DNA of 64,000 nucleotides from Polaribacter sp. Hel1_85 (GTDB lineage: Bacteria; Bacteroidota; Bacteroidia; Flavobacteriales; Flavobacteriaceae), in contig NZ_JPDS01000003.1 in the NCBI RefSeq assembly GCF_000766795.1, positions 496,001 through 560,000 of the forward strand. Reading direction: 5' to 3'. The position numbers were made by a program, and so were the translations under genes. Below the pieces are notes generated by a model. The model saw only the letters and a list, made by a program, of their open reading frames with translations, was not told the origin of the DNA and made no database searches. This document shows positions 25,575-36,600 of the stretch, in pieces; positions within the stretch are counted from its first letter, which is position 1; every line of letters begins with the position of its first letter.

Positions 25575-26546
25575 ATGGAAACAGTAAAGATTAGTGCTGC
25601 TGATGTTAAAAAATTAAGAGAAGCAACAGGAGCTGGAATGATGGACTGTAAAAAGGCATTAGTAGAATCTGGTGGTGACTTTGATAAAGCAATTGATATT
25701 TTACGTAAAAAAGGTCAAAAAATTGCTGCAAAAAGAGCTGATAGAGAATCTACAGAAGGAGTTGCAGTAACAAAAATCAATGCTGATAATACTGCTGGTG
25801 TAGCAATCGTATTAGCTTGTGAGACTGATTTTGTTGGTAAAAATGATGCTTTTGTAGCATTAGGAGGTCAATTTGCTGAAATCGCATTAAATTGTGCTGA
25901 TAAAGAAGCTTTTTTAGCTGCTGATTTTGGAGGTATGACTGTTGCTGATAAATTAATTGAGCAAACTGGTGTTATTGGAGAAAAGTTAGAGATAACAGCT
26001 TTTGAGAAAATCGAAGCTGCTTATGTTGGTGCTTATACTCACATTGGTAAAATTGCTGCTTTAGTTGGTTTATCTGCTGCTGTAGATAATGCTGATGTTT
26101 TATCTAAAGATGTAGCTATGCAAGTAGCTTCTATGGGTGCAACAACTTTATCTTACAAAGATTTTGACCCTGCATTTGTAGCTGCTGAAACAGAAGCAAG
26201 AATTGCGGTAATCGAAAAAGATAATATTGAATTAGGTAGATTAGGAAAAACATTGAAAAATGTTCCTCAATTTATTTCTATGTCTCAATTATCTGAAGAA
26301 GTTTTAGCAAAAGCTGAAGAAGCTGCAAAAGCTGAATTAGCTGCTGAAGGAAAACCAGAAAAAATCTGGGATAGAATTTTACCAGGAAAAATGGAAAGAT
26401 TTATTTCTGATAATACTACTTTAGATATGGAGCAATGTCTTTTAGACCAATCTTTTATTAAAGATGAAAAGAAAAATGTTGCAGCATATGTAAAAACATA
26501 TGGTGATGTTTCTGTAAGTGGATTCAAAAGAGTTACTTTAGGATAA
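25575..26546 (+). CDS. tsf: elongation factor Ts
   Basis: 323 residues, nucleotide-exchange factor for EF-Tu. N-terminal UBA-like domain VKKLREATGAGMMDCKKALVESGGDFDKAIDILRKKG, then ACETDFVGKNDAFVALG (the TDFV segment contacting EF-Tu) and C-terminal ERFISDNTTLDMEQCLLDQSFIKD. Co-transcribed with rpsB and closed by a strong terminator. Confidence 0.98.
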   Translation: METVKISAADVKKLREATGAGMMDCKKALVESGGDFDKAIDILRKKGQKIAAKRADRESTEGVAVTKINADNTAGVAIVLACETDFVGKNDAFVALGGQFAEIALNCADKEAFLAADFGGMTVADKLIEQTGVIGEKLEITAFEKIEAAYVGAYTHIGKIAALVGLSAAVDNADVLSKDVAMQVASMGATTLSYKDFDPAFVAAETEARIAVIEKDNIELGRLGKTLKNVPQFISMSQLSEEVLAKAEEAAKAELAAEGKPEKIWDRILPGKMERFISDNTTLDMEQCLLDQSFIKDEKKNVAAYVKTYGDVSVSGFKRVTLG

Positions 26547-26565
26547 TCATCTTAAATCTTATATT

Positions 26566-26598
26566 TAAAAACCTCGCAAAATTTGCGAGGTTTTTTTG
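26566..26598 (+). terminator. terminator after tsf
   Basis: AACCTCGCAAA / TTTGCGAGGTT inverted repeat followed directly by seven T residues. Confidence 0.9.
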
Positions 26599-26632
26599 TT
26601 TCCCAAAAAAAGGAAACTCAAAAAAAAATACT

Positions 26633-26640
26633 TAATTTTG
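26633..26640 (+). promoter_or_regulatory. -7 element of pyrH
   Basis: TAATTTTG matches TAnnTTTG, 20 bp before the ATG at 26661. This promoter inside the upstream open frame shows that the frame's extension to 26583 is not coding. Confidence 0.7.
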
Positions 26641-26660
26641 CACAACTTTCAAAACAAGCT

Positions 26661-27371
26661 ATGCAATACAATAGAATTCTTTTAAAATTAAGTGGAGAAG
26701 CATTAATGGGTGATAGACAATATGGAATAGATCCTAAACGCCTCTCTGAATATGCACAAGAAATCAAAAAAGTAGTTGCTAAAGGTATTGAAGTCGCTAT
26801 TGTAATTGGTGGTGGAAATATTTTTAGAGGAGTAGCTGGTGCTGCAAATGGTATGGATCGTGTTCAGGGTGATCATATGGGAATGCTAGCAACCTGTATT
26901 AATGGATTAGCATTGCAAAGTGCTTTAGAAGATGCAGGTGTTCATACACGTTTACAAACAGCCTTAGAAATAAAAGAAGTTGCAGAACCTTATATTAAAA
27001 GAAAAGCAATCCGCCATTTAGAAAAAGGTAGAGTTGTTATTTTTGGAGCTGGTACAGGAAATCCGTATTTTACAACAGATACTGCTGCAGTTTTAAGAGC
27101 AATAGAAATAGATGCAGATGCCATCTTAAAAGGAACACGTGTAGATGGAATCTATAACACAGATCCAGAAAAAGATAAAGATGCCATTAAATTTGAAACT
27201 ATTACCTTTAAAGACGTAATTAAAAAAGGTCTTAAAGTAATGGATATGACAGCATTTACATTAAGTGAAGAAAACAAATTACCAATAATTGTTTTTGACA
27301 TGAATACAAACGGAAACTTATTGAAGTTAGTTTCAGGAGAAAAAATTGGTACTATTGTTGATAATCAATAA
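26661..27371 (+). CDS. pyrH: UMP kinase
   Basis: 236 residues. Phosphorylates UMP to UDP with [15 protein letters not shown] at the start, [13 protein letters not shown], the [26 protein letters not shown] segment and [18 protein letters not shown] are all diagnostic of the hexameric bacterial enzyme. I start at the ATG at 26661: the frame is open further upstream, but that stretch is the tsf terminator and the TAATTTTG promoter. Followed 27 bp later by frr, as in most bacteria. Confidence 0.97.
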   Translation: MQYNRILLKLSGEALMGDRQYGIDPKRLSEYAQEIKKVVAKGIEVAIVIGGGNIFRGVAGAANGMDRVQGDHMGMLATCINGLALQSALEDAGVHTRLQTALEIKEVAEPYIKRKAIRHLEKGRVVIFGAGTGNPYFTTDTAAVLRAIEIDADAILKGTRVDGIYNTDPEKDKDAIKFETITFKDVIKKGLKVMDMTAFTLSEENKLPIIVFDMNTNGNLLKLVSGEKIGTIVDNQ

Positions 27372-27398
27372 TCATAATCTTTTAAAAAATCACTAAAG

Positions 27399-27953
27399 AT
27401 GAACGAAGAAATTGAATTTATTCTAGATACAGCTAAAGAAGCTATGAATAATGCTATAGAGCATTTAGTTAAAGAATTACGAACTATTAGAGCTGGTAAG
27501 GCATCTCCTTCTATGCTATCTAATATAATGGTAGATTATTATGGTTCTCAAACTCCATTAAGTCAAGTAGCTAATGTTAATACTCCAGATGCTAGAACCA
27601 TTAGTATTCAACCTTGGGAAAAAAACATGTTACAACCAATTGAAAAAGCAATTCAAATTGCAAACCTAGGTTTTAACCCAATGAATAATGGTGATCTTAT
27701 TATGATTAATGTTCCGCCATTAACCGAAGAAAGAAGAATAAACTTGGCTAAACAAGCAAAAGCTGAAGCAGAACACGCTAAAGTTGGTATTAGAAATGCG
27801 CGTAAAGACGCTAATAATGATATCAAAAAAACAGACATATCTGAAGACATGAAGAAAAATGCGGAAGATGACATACAACAATTAACAGATACTTTTGTAA
27901 AACAAACAGAAGAGAAACTGGCTGTAAAAGAAGTAGAAATAATGAAAGTTTAA
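27399..27953 (+). CDS. frr: ribosome recycling factor
   Basis: 184 residues, the standard length. LVKELRTIRAGKASPSMLSNIMVDYYGSQTPLSQVANV, then ARTISIQPWEKNMLQPIEKAI and PPLTEERRINLAKQAKAEAEHAKVGIRNARKDAN, give the complete three-helix/four-strand RRF. Splits post-termination ribosomes with EF-G. Terminator follows directly. Confidence 0.98.
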   Translation: MNEEIEFILDTAKEAMNNAIEHLVKELRTIRAGKASPSMLSNIMVDYYGSQTPLSQVANVNTPDARTISIQPWEKNMLQPIEKAIQIANLGFNPMNNGDLIMINVPPLTEERRINLAKQAKAEAEHAKVGIRNARKDANNDIKKTDISEDMKKNAEDDIQQLTDTFVKQTEEKLAVKEVEIMKV

Positions 27954-27969
27954 AAGAACTTAAAAGAAT

Positions 27970-28006
27970 AAAAAAGAGAGTGTTTCTTAGCACTCTCTTT
28001 TTATTT
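27970..28006 (+). terminator. terminator after frr
   Basis: AAAAAGAGAGTG / CACTCTCTTTTT stem around an eight-base loop with a T-tail. Confidence 0.9.
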
Positions 28007-28047
28007 ATAAAACATACAAATTAATACATTTTCGTAAATTTTTCTAA

Positions 28048-30423
28048 ATGAATTTCTGGACAAAAGTTGCTGGCCTTATCTTAAGAAACCGTTATTTGGT
28101 ATTACTAGGTATTGCAATCATTACAGGCTTATTAGCATCACAAATGAAGTATATGAAGTTTTCATATACAGAAGCTAATCTATTGCCAGAAGACCATGAA
28201 GCGAATTTACAATACAATCAATTCTTAAAAATTTTTGGAGAAGAAGGGAACTTAGTGATTCTTGGAATTAAAGACGCTACGGTTTTTACACCAAAAAAAT
28301 TCAATGCTTGGAATAGCTTAGTTAAAAAGTTTGATAGTTTAGACGAAATAGATTTTACACTTTCAATTGCTGATGTTCAAAAATTAAAAGCAGATAGAAA
28401 GAACAGAAAATTTGTGCTAGAACCTTTGTATGATAAAAACCCAACGACAAGCAAAGAAGTTTTAGACATCAAGAAACAACTTTTTGAAAAACTTCCTTTC
28501 TACGATAATTTGTTGTTTAACAAAGAAACAGGAACACTACAGACCGCCATTTATATAAAGAAAGACATTATAAATACGCCAAAACGTAGAGATTTTATTT
28601 TTAACACTTTAATACCAACCATAAAAAAATTCGAGAAAGAAAATAATGTAGACATTCGAGTTTCGGGAATGCCTTATATTAGAACACTAAACGCACAAAA
28701 TATACAAGATGAAATTATACTTTTTGTGGGTGGAGCATTAGGTATTACTGCTGTAATATTCTTCTTTTTCTTTAGATCATTTAGAGCAACTTTTATCACA
28801 CTTTTAGTGGTAATGATTGGTGTTACTTGGGCCTTTGGGTTTATAGGTTGGTTTGGTTATGAAATAACAGTTTTATCTGCATTAATACCTCCTTTAATTA
28901 TTGTAATTGGTGTGCCAAATGCTGTCTTCTTGATTAATAAATATCAACAAGAAATTAAAAAACACGGGCAACAAGCGAAAGCTTTGCAACGTGTAATTTC
29001 TAAAATTGGGAATGCTACTTTAATGACAAATATTACAACAGCATCTGGTTTTGCAACTTTTGTTTTTGTAAAAAGTAGTTTACTTCGTGAATTCGGAATT
29101 TTAGCTTCTGTAAACATCATTAGCATCTTTATACTGGCTTTATTAATCATTCCTATTTTATATAGTTTTATGCCACTTCCAAAGAAAAAACATTTAAATC
29201 ATCTTGAAAAAAGATGGATTGAAAATGTAGTTGATTGGATGGAAAAAATGGTTAGAAACCGAAGAATTACTATTTATTTTGCGACAGTAATTGTTATAAT
29301 TGGTGGAATAATTGGGGTTTATCAAATTAAAGTTTCTGGAAGCTTAATTGAAGATATGCCAAAGAGTTTAGAATTTTATAAGGACATTAAATTCTTTGAA
29401 AGTGAATTTGGAGGTATCATGCCTTTAGAAATTTTAGTTGATACAAAAAAAGAAAAAGGTGTCATGAAATTATCCACTCTTAAAAAGATGGAAAAAATTA
29501 ATGAAGCTATAGAAACTTTTCCAGAACTATCTAAACCTATATCAGTTACTAACTTAGTAAAATACTCTAAACAGGCTTATTACAAGGGGAATCCTAAATA
29601 TTATCAGTTACCAACAACCCAAGAGCAAAGTTACATTTTTGCGTACACGAAAAACTCAAACAGTGAAGCTGGTATGCTTAAAAACTTTGTAGATTCTACG
29701 GGTCGTTATGCAAGAATAACAACTTTTATGAAAGACATTGGTACTGAAAAAATGAATACAATTCAAGAACGATTAAAAGCGGTTATAGCTAAAGAGTTTC
29801 CTTCAGATAAATACGATGTTTCTTTAACCGGTAAAGCCTTAGTTTTTATAAAAGGAACCAATTATTTAATTAAAAATCTGGTTATTTCTTTGTCATTAGC
29901 AATTTTTTTAATTGCCCTTTTTATGGCTTGGATGTTTAGATCACCTCAAATGATTTTTATTTCTTTGATACCAAATATATTACCTTTATTAATTACTGCG
30001 GGATTAATGGGATTCTTAGACATTCCTATCAAACCATCAACAATTTTAGTGTTTAGTATTGCTTTTGGTATTTCTGTAGATGATACGATTCATTTTCTAG
30101 CCAAATATAGACAAGAATTAATCGCAAGCAAATGGCGTGTAAAACCTTCTGTGTACTCAGCTCTTCGAGAAACAGGTGTAAGTATGTTTTATACTTCTAT
30201 TGTGTTGTTTTTTGGTTTTTTAGTTTTTACTCTTTCTAGTTTTGGCGGTACGATTGCATTAGGTGGTTTAGTCTCCATTACCTTGTTACTAGCAATGGTT
30301 TCTAACTTATTACTCTTACCTTCTTTACTTTTGACTTTTGAGAAGAAAATAGCAAATAAGAAAGTATTTAAAGAACCTTCAATAAAGATTTTTCCACCTG
30401 AGGAAGATAAAATAGAAGAGTAA
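28048..30423 (+). CDS. MMPL/RND-superfamily exporter
   Basis: 791 residues in two repeats, each with one membrane helix, a large periplasmic loop and a cluster of five membrane helices, the RND/MMPL plan. Repeat 1 has GVPNAVFLINKYQQEI and repeat 2 has FGISVDDTIHFLAKYRQEL, the paired membrane motifs with acidic residues for proton coupling; the first copy lacks the Asp pair (GVPNA), so the second is the likely proton site. Relatives export lipids or sterol-like molecules (Patched-like SSD). Stands alone, ended by a long hairpin. Confidence 0.88.
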   Translation: MNFWTKVAGLILRNRYLVLLGIAIITGLLASQMKYMKFSYTEANLLPEDHEANLQYNQFLKIFGEEGNLVILGIKDATVFTPKKFNAWNSLVKKFDSLDEIDFTLSIADVQKLKADRKNRKFVLEPLYDKNPTTSKEVLDIKKQLFEKLPFYDNLLFNKETGTLQTAIYIKKDIINTPKRRDFIFNTLIPTIKKFEKENNVDIRVSGMPYIRTLNAQNIQDEIILFVGGALGITAVIFFFFFRSFRATFITLLVVMIGVTWAFGFIGWFGYEITVLSALIPPLIIVIGVPNAVFLINKYQQEIKKHGQQAKALQRVISKIGNATLMTNITTASGFATFVFVKSSLLREFGILASVNIISIFILALLIIPILYSFMPLPKKKHLNHLEKRWIENVVDWMEKMVRNRRITIYFATVIVIIGGIIGVYQIKVSGSLIEDMPKSLEFYKDIKFFESEFGGIMPLEILVDTKKEKGVMKLSTLKKMEKINEAIETFPELSKPISVTNLVKYSKQAYYKGNPKYYQLPTTQEQSYIFAYTKNSNSEAGMLKNFVDSTGRYARITTFMKDIGTEKMNTIQERLKAVIAKEFPSDKYDVSLTGKALVFIKGTNYLIKNLVISLSLAIFLIALFMAWMFRSPQMIFISLIPNILPLLITAGLMGFLDIPIKPSTILVFSIAFGISVDDTIHFLAKYRQELIASKWRVKPSVYSALRETGVSMFYTSIVLFFGFLVFTLSSFGGTIALGGLVSITLLLAMVSNLLLLPSLLLTFEKKIANKKVFKEPSIKIFPPEEDKIEE

Positions 30424-30471
30424 AATTTAAATTCTACTTTTAGTTTTTGCGAACTTATATTTATAAAAAAT

Positions 30472-30506
30472 AAAAATCGGATGTTTTAAAAAACATCCGA
30501 TTTTCA
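30472..30506 (+). terminator. terminator after the MMPL exporter
   Basis: A 15-bp perfect stem AAAATCGGATGTTTT (30473-30487) / AAAACATCCGATTTT (30490-30504). The arms also serve the minus strand, so the LRR gene may use it after read-through. Confidence 0.85.
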
Positions 30507-30679
30507 ATCTAACAAAAAATCAAAAATTTATTAAAGAAGTTATATAAAATCTTTAATAGTTCAAAAGTATAAAATATATCAATAAATTTTATAGGTGTTT
30601 ACACCCTAAATTTAAAAATAAACTACTTAAAAAATCCGAATGCAATTACAACACTCAAATTTCTATTAAAGAACTAAAG

Positions 30680-33600
30680 TTACTTTTTCATAATTCTTTT
30701 TGTTGTTCTTCCTTTTTCAGTGATAATGTTCATTAAATAGATTCCTTTTGATAATTGTGAAACATCTATCAAATTCAAAGGATTATTAACAACTTGTATT
30801 TTCTTCCCTAATAAATTAAAGATTTCAATACTAAGAATTTTATTATTACTATCATTTCTAATCTGTAAACTGTTTTGAACAGGATTTGGATATAATTTAA
30901 ATGATTTAGCAAAGTTTTCACCTTCCACAGATAATGCTGCATCATAATTAAGTGTTACATTTTCTGTTTGAATAGTTAAACTATCAACTACAGTATTTGT
31001 AACATAACAAAAATAATAGCCATTATCTGTTACTGATGCTTCTGTAATTATATAGGTTTTACTTGTAGCATCTGTAATTGGAGCGCCATTTTTATACCAT
31101 TGATATTCATTATTTTCTCCACTAACTTCAGCTTCTAAACTAAAACCGGTGTTACCAAAACTTTTATCTTCCTCTTCACCAACTTTAGATTGATTTAAAT
31201 ATTCAAAAGTTGGAAGACTTTTGTATGTTGTAAACTCATCTTCAAAATCTCCGAATTGAAATTTATTATTACTTATGTATAAAATTTCTAAAGTTGATAT
31301 TCCTGAAAAATCTGGAACTTTCCCAGATAACTCATTGCTTTGAAAATAAGCAGTTTTTAAGCTAGAAAGATTGCTCATTTCTTCTGGCAACATTCCTATT
31401 AATTTATTAGAAGACAGGTTTAATGTTTCTAATTTAGATAGGTTCCCTATACTACTAGAAATTGTACCTTCTAATTTATTATTACTCATTTGAATTATTG
31501 TGATGTGTTTACCACCATCTACAATTTTGGTAGTTACTCCTTGCCATTTAGTAGCATTGTAAGGTGGGTTTTCTGTTGCTTTAGCCAAACTACCTGTCCA
31601 ATTGGTATTGTTTGTCCAATTTTCACCATCTAAATTGTTATACATATCTACTAATGCTTGTATTTCTCCTTGTGGCACATTATTATATGCGTTACAATCT
31701 TGACCCCAAACTATGTTTGGATAACTAGATGCAAAACTGCTTGCCTCCCAATCTGCAATGGTATTTTGTGGCACAACTATACAGTTTAAGTATTGATTAT
31801 AAAAACTGAATGAATTTGAAAAACCATCTTGATTTTGGTTATCAAATACATTAGGAGAAACCCCAATTTTTAATCCAGTAATTTGATTTGAAGAAACACT
31901 TAATGCTGTAAGGTTTGTTAAATTTGAAAAATCTAAATTATCATCTATAGCATTAGAACTTATGTCTAACCTTCTTAATGAAGTAATATTATTGATTTCT
32001 GTAGGAATTCTTTTTAATACATATTCAGCACCTGTGCTATTATACTGACTTGTAATTGTTAGCTGCTCTAAATTTACCAACTCACCTATTTCAGTTGGCA
32101 AACTAGAAATAGAATTGTTATTAAGCTCTAATTCTTTTAATTGGGTTAAATTCTTAATTTCTGATGGAATTATTCCTTTCAATTTATTTGAATTTAACTC
32201 TACCTTAGTAACATGTTTTTGTCCGTTTATAACAGCTGTTGTTACTCCAAACCAAGCGCCCACATTTCTTTTTTGATTTACATCTGCAACCCAAGGAACT
32301 CCAAAATAAGAGTTCTCTGATAAATCATTATTCCAAGAACTACCATTTGTACTGTTGTAAATTGCAATTAAAGCTTCTCTTTCTATATCTGGAATAGAAT
32401 TATTACTTACTGCACTACAATTATCTGAAAACACAACGCCATTATCTATATAATAATTTTCTTCAGTATAATTTGATAATTGCCAAGAAACTAACTCATC
32501 ATTAGGTACTTCTATACAACCTAAAGCATTTCTTGTGAGGTTTAAATAATATTGACTGTCATTAAATGCTGTTGGAGCAAGGTTTAACTTTAACCCAGAT
32601 ATATTATTATATTGTAAGTATAATCTATTTAAAACTGTTAAGTTGCTTAAATCTAATGCTCCTTCAATAAAGTTATATGCAGCTAAAAACTCTTTTAAAG
32701 TATTTAAGTTATTTATTGATACTGGTAAAGATGTTATTTCATTGTTTTCTAAATCTAAAATCTCTAAACTAGATAAATTGCCTATTGTTATTGGAATACT
32801 TCCTAATTTATTTTGATTTAAATATAACTTCTTTAAACTTGCGATATTCCCAATTTCATCTGGTAAACTTGTTAAGGTTTTTGTATTATTTGTTCTATTT
32901 GTTTGATTTGATATAATAAGTTCTTCTAATACTGCAAAGTTTCCTATTCCAGTAGGTAAACTTGTTAATTCGTTATTTGATAAATTTAAATACGTTAAAC
33001 TTGATAAATTACCAATCTCTGTTGGTAAAGTTGAAATACTTTGACCTGTTAAATCTAATCTCACTAATTTACTTAACTGACCAATCTCTGGTTTTATCTC
33101 TGTTAAAAGCCCTATTCCTAAAGAACTAGCATTTAAAATCAATTCTTGTAATTCTGTTAAATCCTTTATCTCTGATGGTACTAATCCATTTAAATGTCTG
33201 TTGGTTAAATCTATTTTAACAACATGCTTTTGTCCATTTATCAATGCTGTTGTTACTCCTGCCCAAGCGCCAACATTACTTAAACTGTTTGGGTCTGTAT
33301 CCCAAAATTGTCCTGTCCAATTTGTACCTCCATCTGTTGCATTATAAAAAGCAATCAATGCTTCTCTTTCTAATTGTGGAACTCTATAACCTGTACAATT
33401 ATCACTAAAAGCAACTCCATTATCTGTATAAACTTGATTATTAATATCATTCTCCCAATTCGTAACTTCTGCTGTCGGAACTTCAATACAACTCAAATTA
33501 GGATTGCTTGTAAATTGACTATAAAATGGTCCTACACCTAATTTTAATCCACTTATTCTATTATCGTAAAATTGTAAATTTGTTAATGTAGTTATACTAC

Positions 33601-36600
33601 TGATATCTATATCGCCTTCAATTCTATTGCCTGTTGCTTTAAAATCTTTTAAGCTTGTTAAGTTATTCATACTTGCTGGCAAACTTGTCATATAGTACGT
33701 TGTTGGATTATATGTAATTTGATTTGAAACATCTAAATACTCTAAATTACTTAAATCTCCAATCTCTATTGGTAAACTTGTTAACCGATTGTATTGGACA
33801 TACAAAATCTTTAAATTACTTAAATTACCGATTTCGGCTGGCAAACTTGTTAGTTCATTTCCATGTCCTGAAGCATTTCCTAAATACAACTCCTCTAAAC
33901 TTGTTAAATTACCTACAGTTGATGGTAAAGATGTAAGTGCGTTTCCTGTAATATCAAATTTCTTTAAACTAGCAATACTACCTATTTCATCTGGTAAACT
34001 TGTCAAGGTTTTTGTATTATTTGTTCTATTTGTTTGATTTGATATAATAAGTTCTTCTAATACTGCAAAGTTTCCTATTCCAGTAGGTAAACTTGTTAAT
34101 TCGTTATTTGATAAATTTAAATACGTTAAACTTGATAAATTACCAATCTCTATTGGTAAAGTTGAAATACTTTGACCTGTTAAATCTAATCTTACTAATT
34201 TACTTAACTGACCAATCTCTGGTTTTATCTCTGTTAAAAGCCCTATTCCTAAAGAACTAGCATTTAAAATCAATTCTTGTAATTCTGTTAAACCCTTTAT
34301 CTCTGATGGTACAAATCCATTTAAATGTCTGTTGGTTAAATCTATTTTAACAACATGCTTTTGTCCATTTATCAATGCTGTTGTTACTCCTGCCCAAGCG
34401 CCAACATTACTTAAACTGTTTGGGTCTGTATCCCAAAATTGTCCTGTCCAACTTGTACCTCCATCTGTTGCATTATAAAAAGCAATCAATGCTTCTCTTT
34501 CTAATTGTGGAACTCTATAACCTGTACAATTATCACTAAAAGCAACTCCATTATCTGTATAAACTTGATTATTAATATCATTCTCCCAATTCGTAACTTC
34601 TGCTGTTGGAACTTCAATACAACTCAAATTTGGATTGCTTGTAAATTGACTATAAAATGGTCCTACACCTAATTTTAATCCACTTATTCTATTATCGTAA
34701 AATTGTAAATTTGTTAATGTAGTTATACTACTGATATCTATATCGCCTTCAATTCTATTGCCTGTTGCTTTAAAATCTTTTAAGCTTGTTAAGTTATTCA
34801 TACTTGCTGGCAAACTTGTCATATAGTACGTTGTTGGATTATATGTAATTTGATTTGAAACATCTAAATACTCTAAATTACTTAAATCTCCAATCTCTAT
34901 TGGTAAACTTGTTAACCGATTGTATTGGACATACAAAATCTTTAAATTACTTAAATTACCGATTTCGGCTGGTAAACTTGTTAGCTCATTTCCATGTCCT
35001 GAAGTATTTCCTAAATACAACTCCTCTAAACTTGTTAAACCGCCTATAGTAGTTGGTAGTGTGGTTAGTACATTCCCTGTAATATCAAACTTCTTTAAAG
35101 AAGTAATATTCCCAATTTCATCTGGTAAACTTGTTAAGGTTTTTGTATTATTTGTTCTATTTGTTTGATTTGATATAATAAGTTCTTCTAATACTGCAAA
35201 GTTTCCTATTCCAGTAGGTAAACTTGTTAATTCGTTATTTGATAAATTTAAATACGTTAAACTTGATAAATTACCAATCTCTGTTGGTAAAGTTGAAATA
35301 CTTTGACCTGTTAAATCTAATCTTACTAATTTACTTAACTGACCAATCTCTGGTTTTATCTCGTTTAAATTATGATGTCCATTTGTATGTAAAACGAATT
35401 CTTGCAACTCTGTTAAATCTTTTATTTCTGATGGAATAAAACCATTTAAATTTCTACTAATCAACTCTATTTTCACAACATGTTTTTGTCCATTTACTAT
35501 TGCCGTTGTTACTCCTGCCCAAGCGCCAACATTACTTAAACTGTTTGGGTCTGTATCCCAAAATTGTCCTGTCCAACTTGTACCTCCATCTGTTGCATTA
35601 TAAAAAGCAATCAATGCTTCTCTTTCTAATTGTGGAATTCTATAACCTGTACAATTATCACTAAAAGCAACTCCATTATCTGTATAAACTTGATTATTAA
35701 TATCATTCTCCCAATTCGTAACTTCTGCTGTTGGAACTTCAATACAACTCAAATTTGGATTGCTTGTAAATTGACTATAAAATGGTCCTACACCTAATTT
35801 TAATCCACTTATTCTATTATCGTAAAATTGTAAATTTGTTAATGTAGTTATACTACTGATATCTATATCGCCTTCAATTCTATTGCCTGTTGCTTTAAAA
35901 TCTTTTAAGCTTGTTAAGTTATTCATACTTGCTGGCAAACTTGTCATATAGTACGTTGTTGGATTATATGTAATTTGATTTGAAACATCTAAATACTCTA
36001 AATTACTTAAATCTCCAATCTCTATTGGTAAACTTGTTAACCGATTGTATTGGACATACAAAATCTTTAAATTACTTAAATTACCGATTTCGGCTGGCAA
36101 ACTTGTTAGCTCATTTCCATGTCCTGAAGCATTTCCTAAATACAACTCCTCTAAACTTGTTAAATTACCTACAGTTGATGGTAAAGTGGTTAACTTATTG
36201 CCTTCTAAAGGCAGCTCTTTTATTAATATTAAATTACCTATAGAAATTGGTAAACTAGTTAATTTATTATTGTTTAACGTTAATTCTTCTAACAACACTA
36301 AATCTCCTAAATCTGAAGGTAAGTCTGTATTAAAATTAGGATTATCTTCACCTAATCTATTATCATGCAAACGCAATCTTTTTAGTTTTGTAAACCCACC
36401 TAAACCAGACACTACCTGAATTTGGTTGTTATTTAAATACAATGTTTCTAATTCTGTTAAATTAGCAAATGCAGCAGGTGTGTTAGAAATTTGACAATTA
36501 GCAAAATCTAAATAAGTAAGTTTTGTAAGCTGCCCAAATTCTGTAGGAATACTTGCAATATTGTTTGGTGCAGCAACTAATCTTGTTAATTCTGATAAAT

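Noticed and set aside
25250..25576. Minus-strand frame rich in Ala/Ser/Phe over the rpsB tail
   Set aside because: Antisense of the low-complexity Lys/Glu/Ala tail of S2.
26583..26660. N-terminal extension of pyrH
   Set aside because: It runs through the tsf terminator and the TAATTTTG promoter; UMP kinases start at [15 protein letters not shown].
32800..36175. CRISPR-like or intergenic repeat array
   Set aside because: The repeats are coding, 1.1 kb long, in frame and encode LRR modules.
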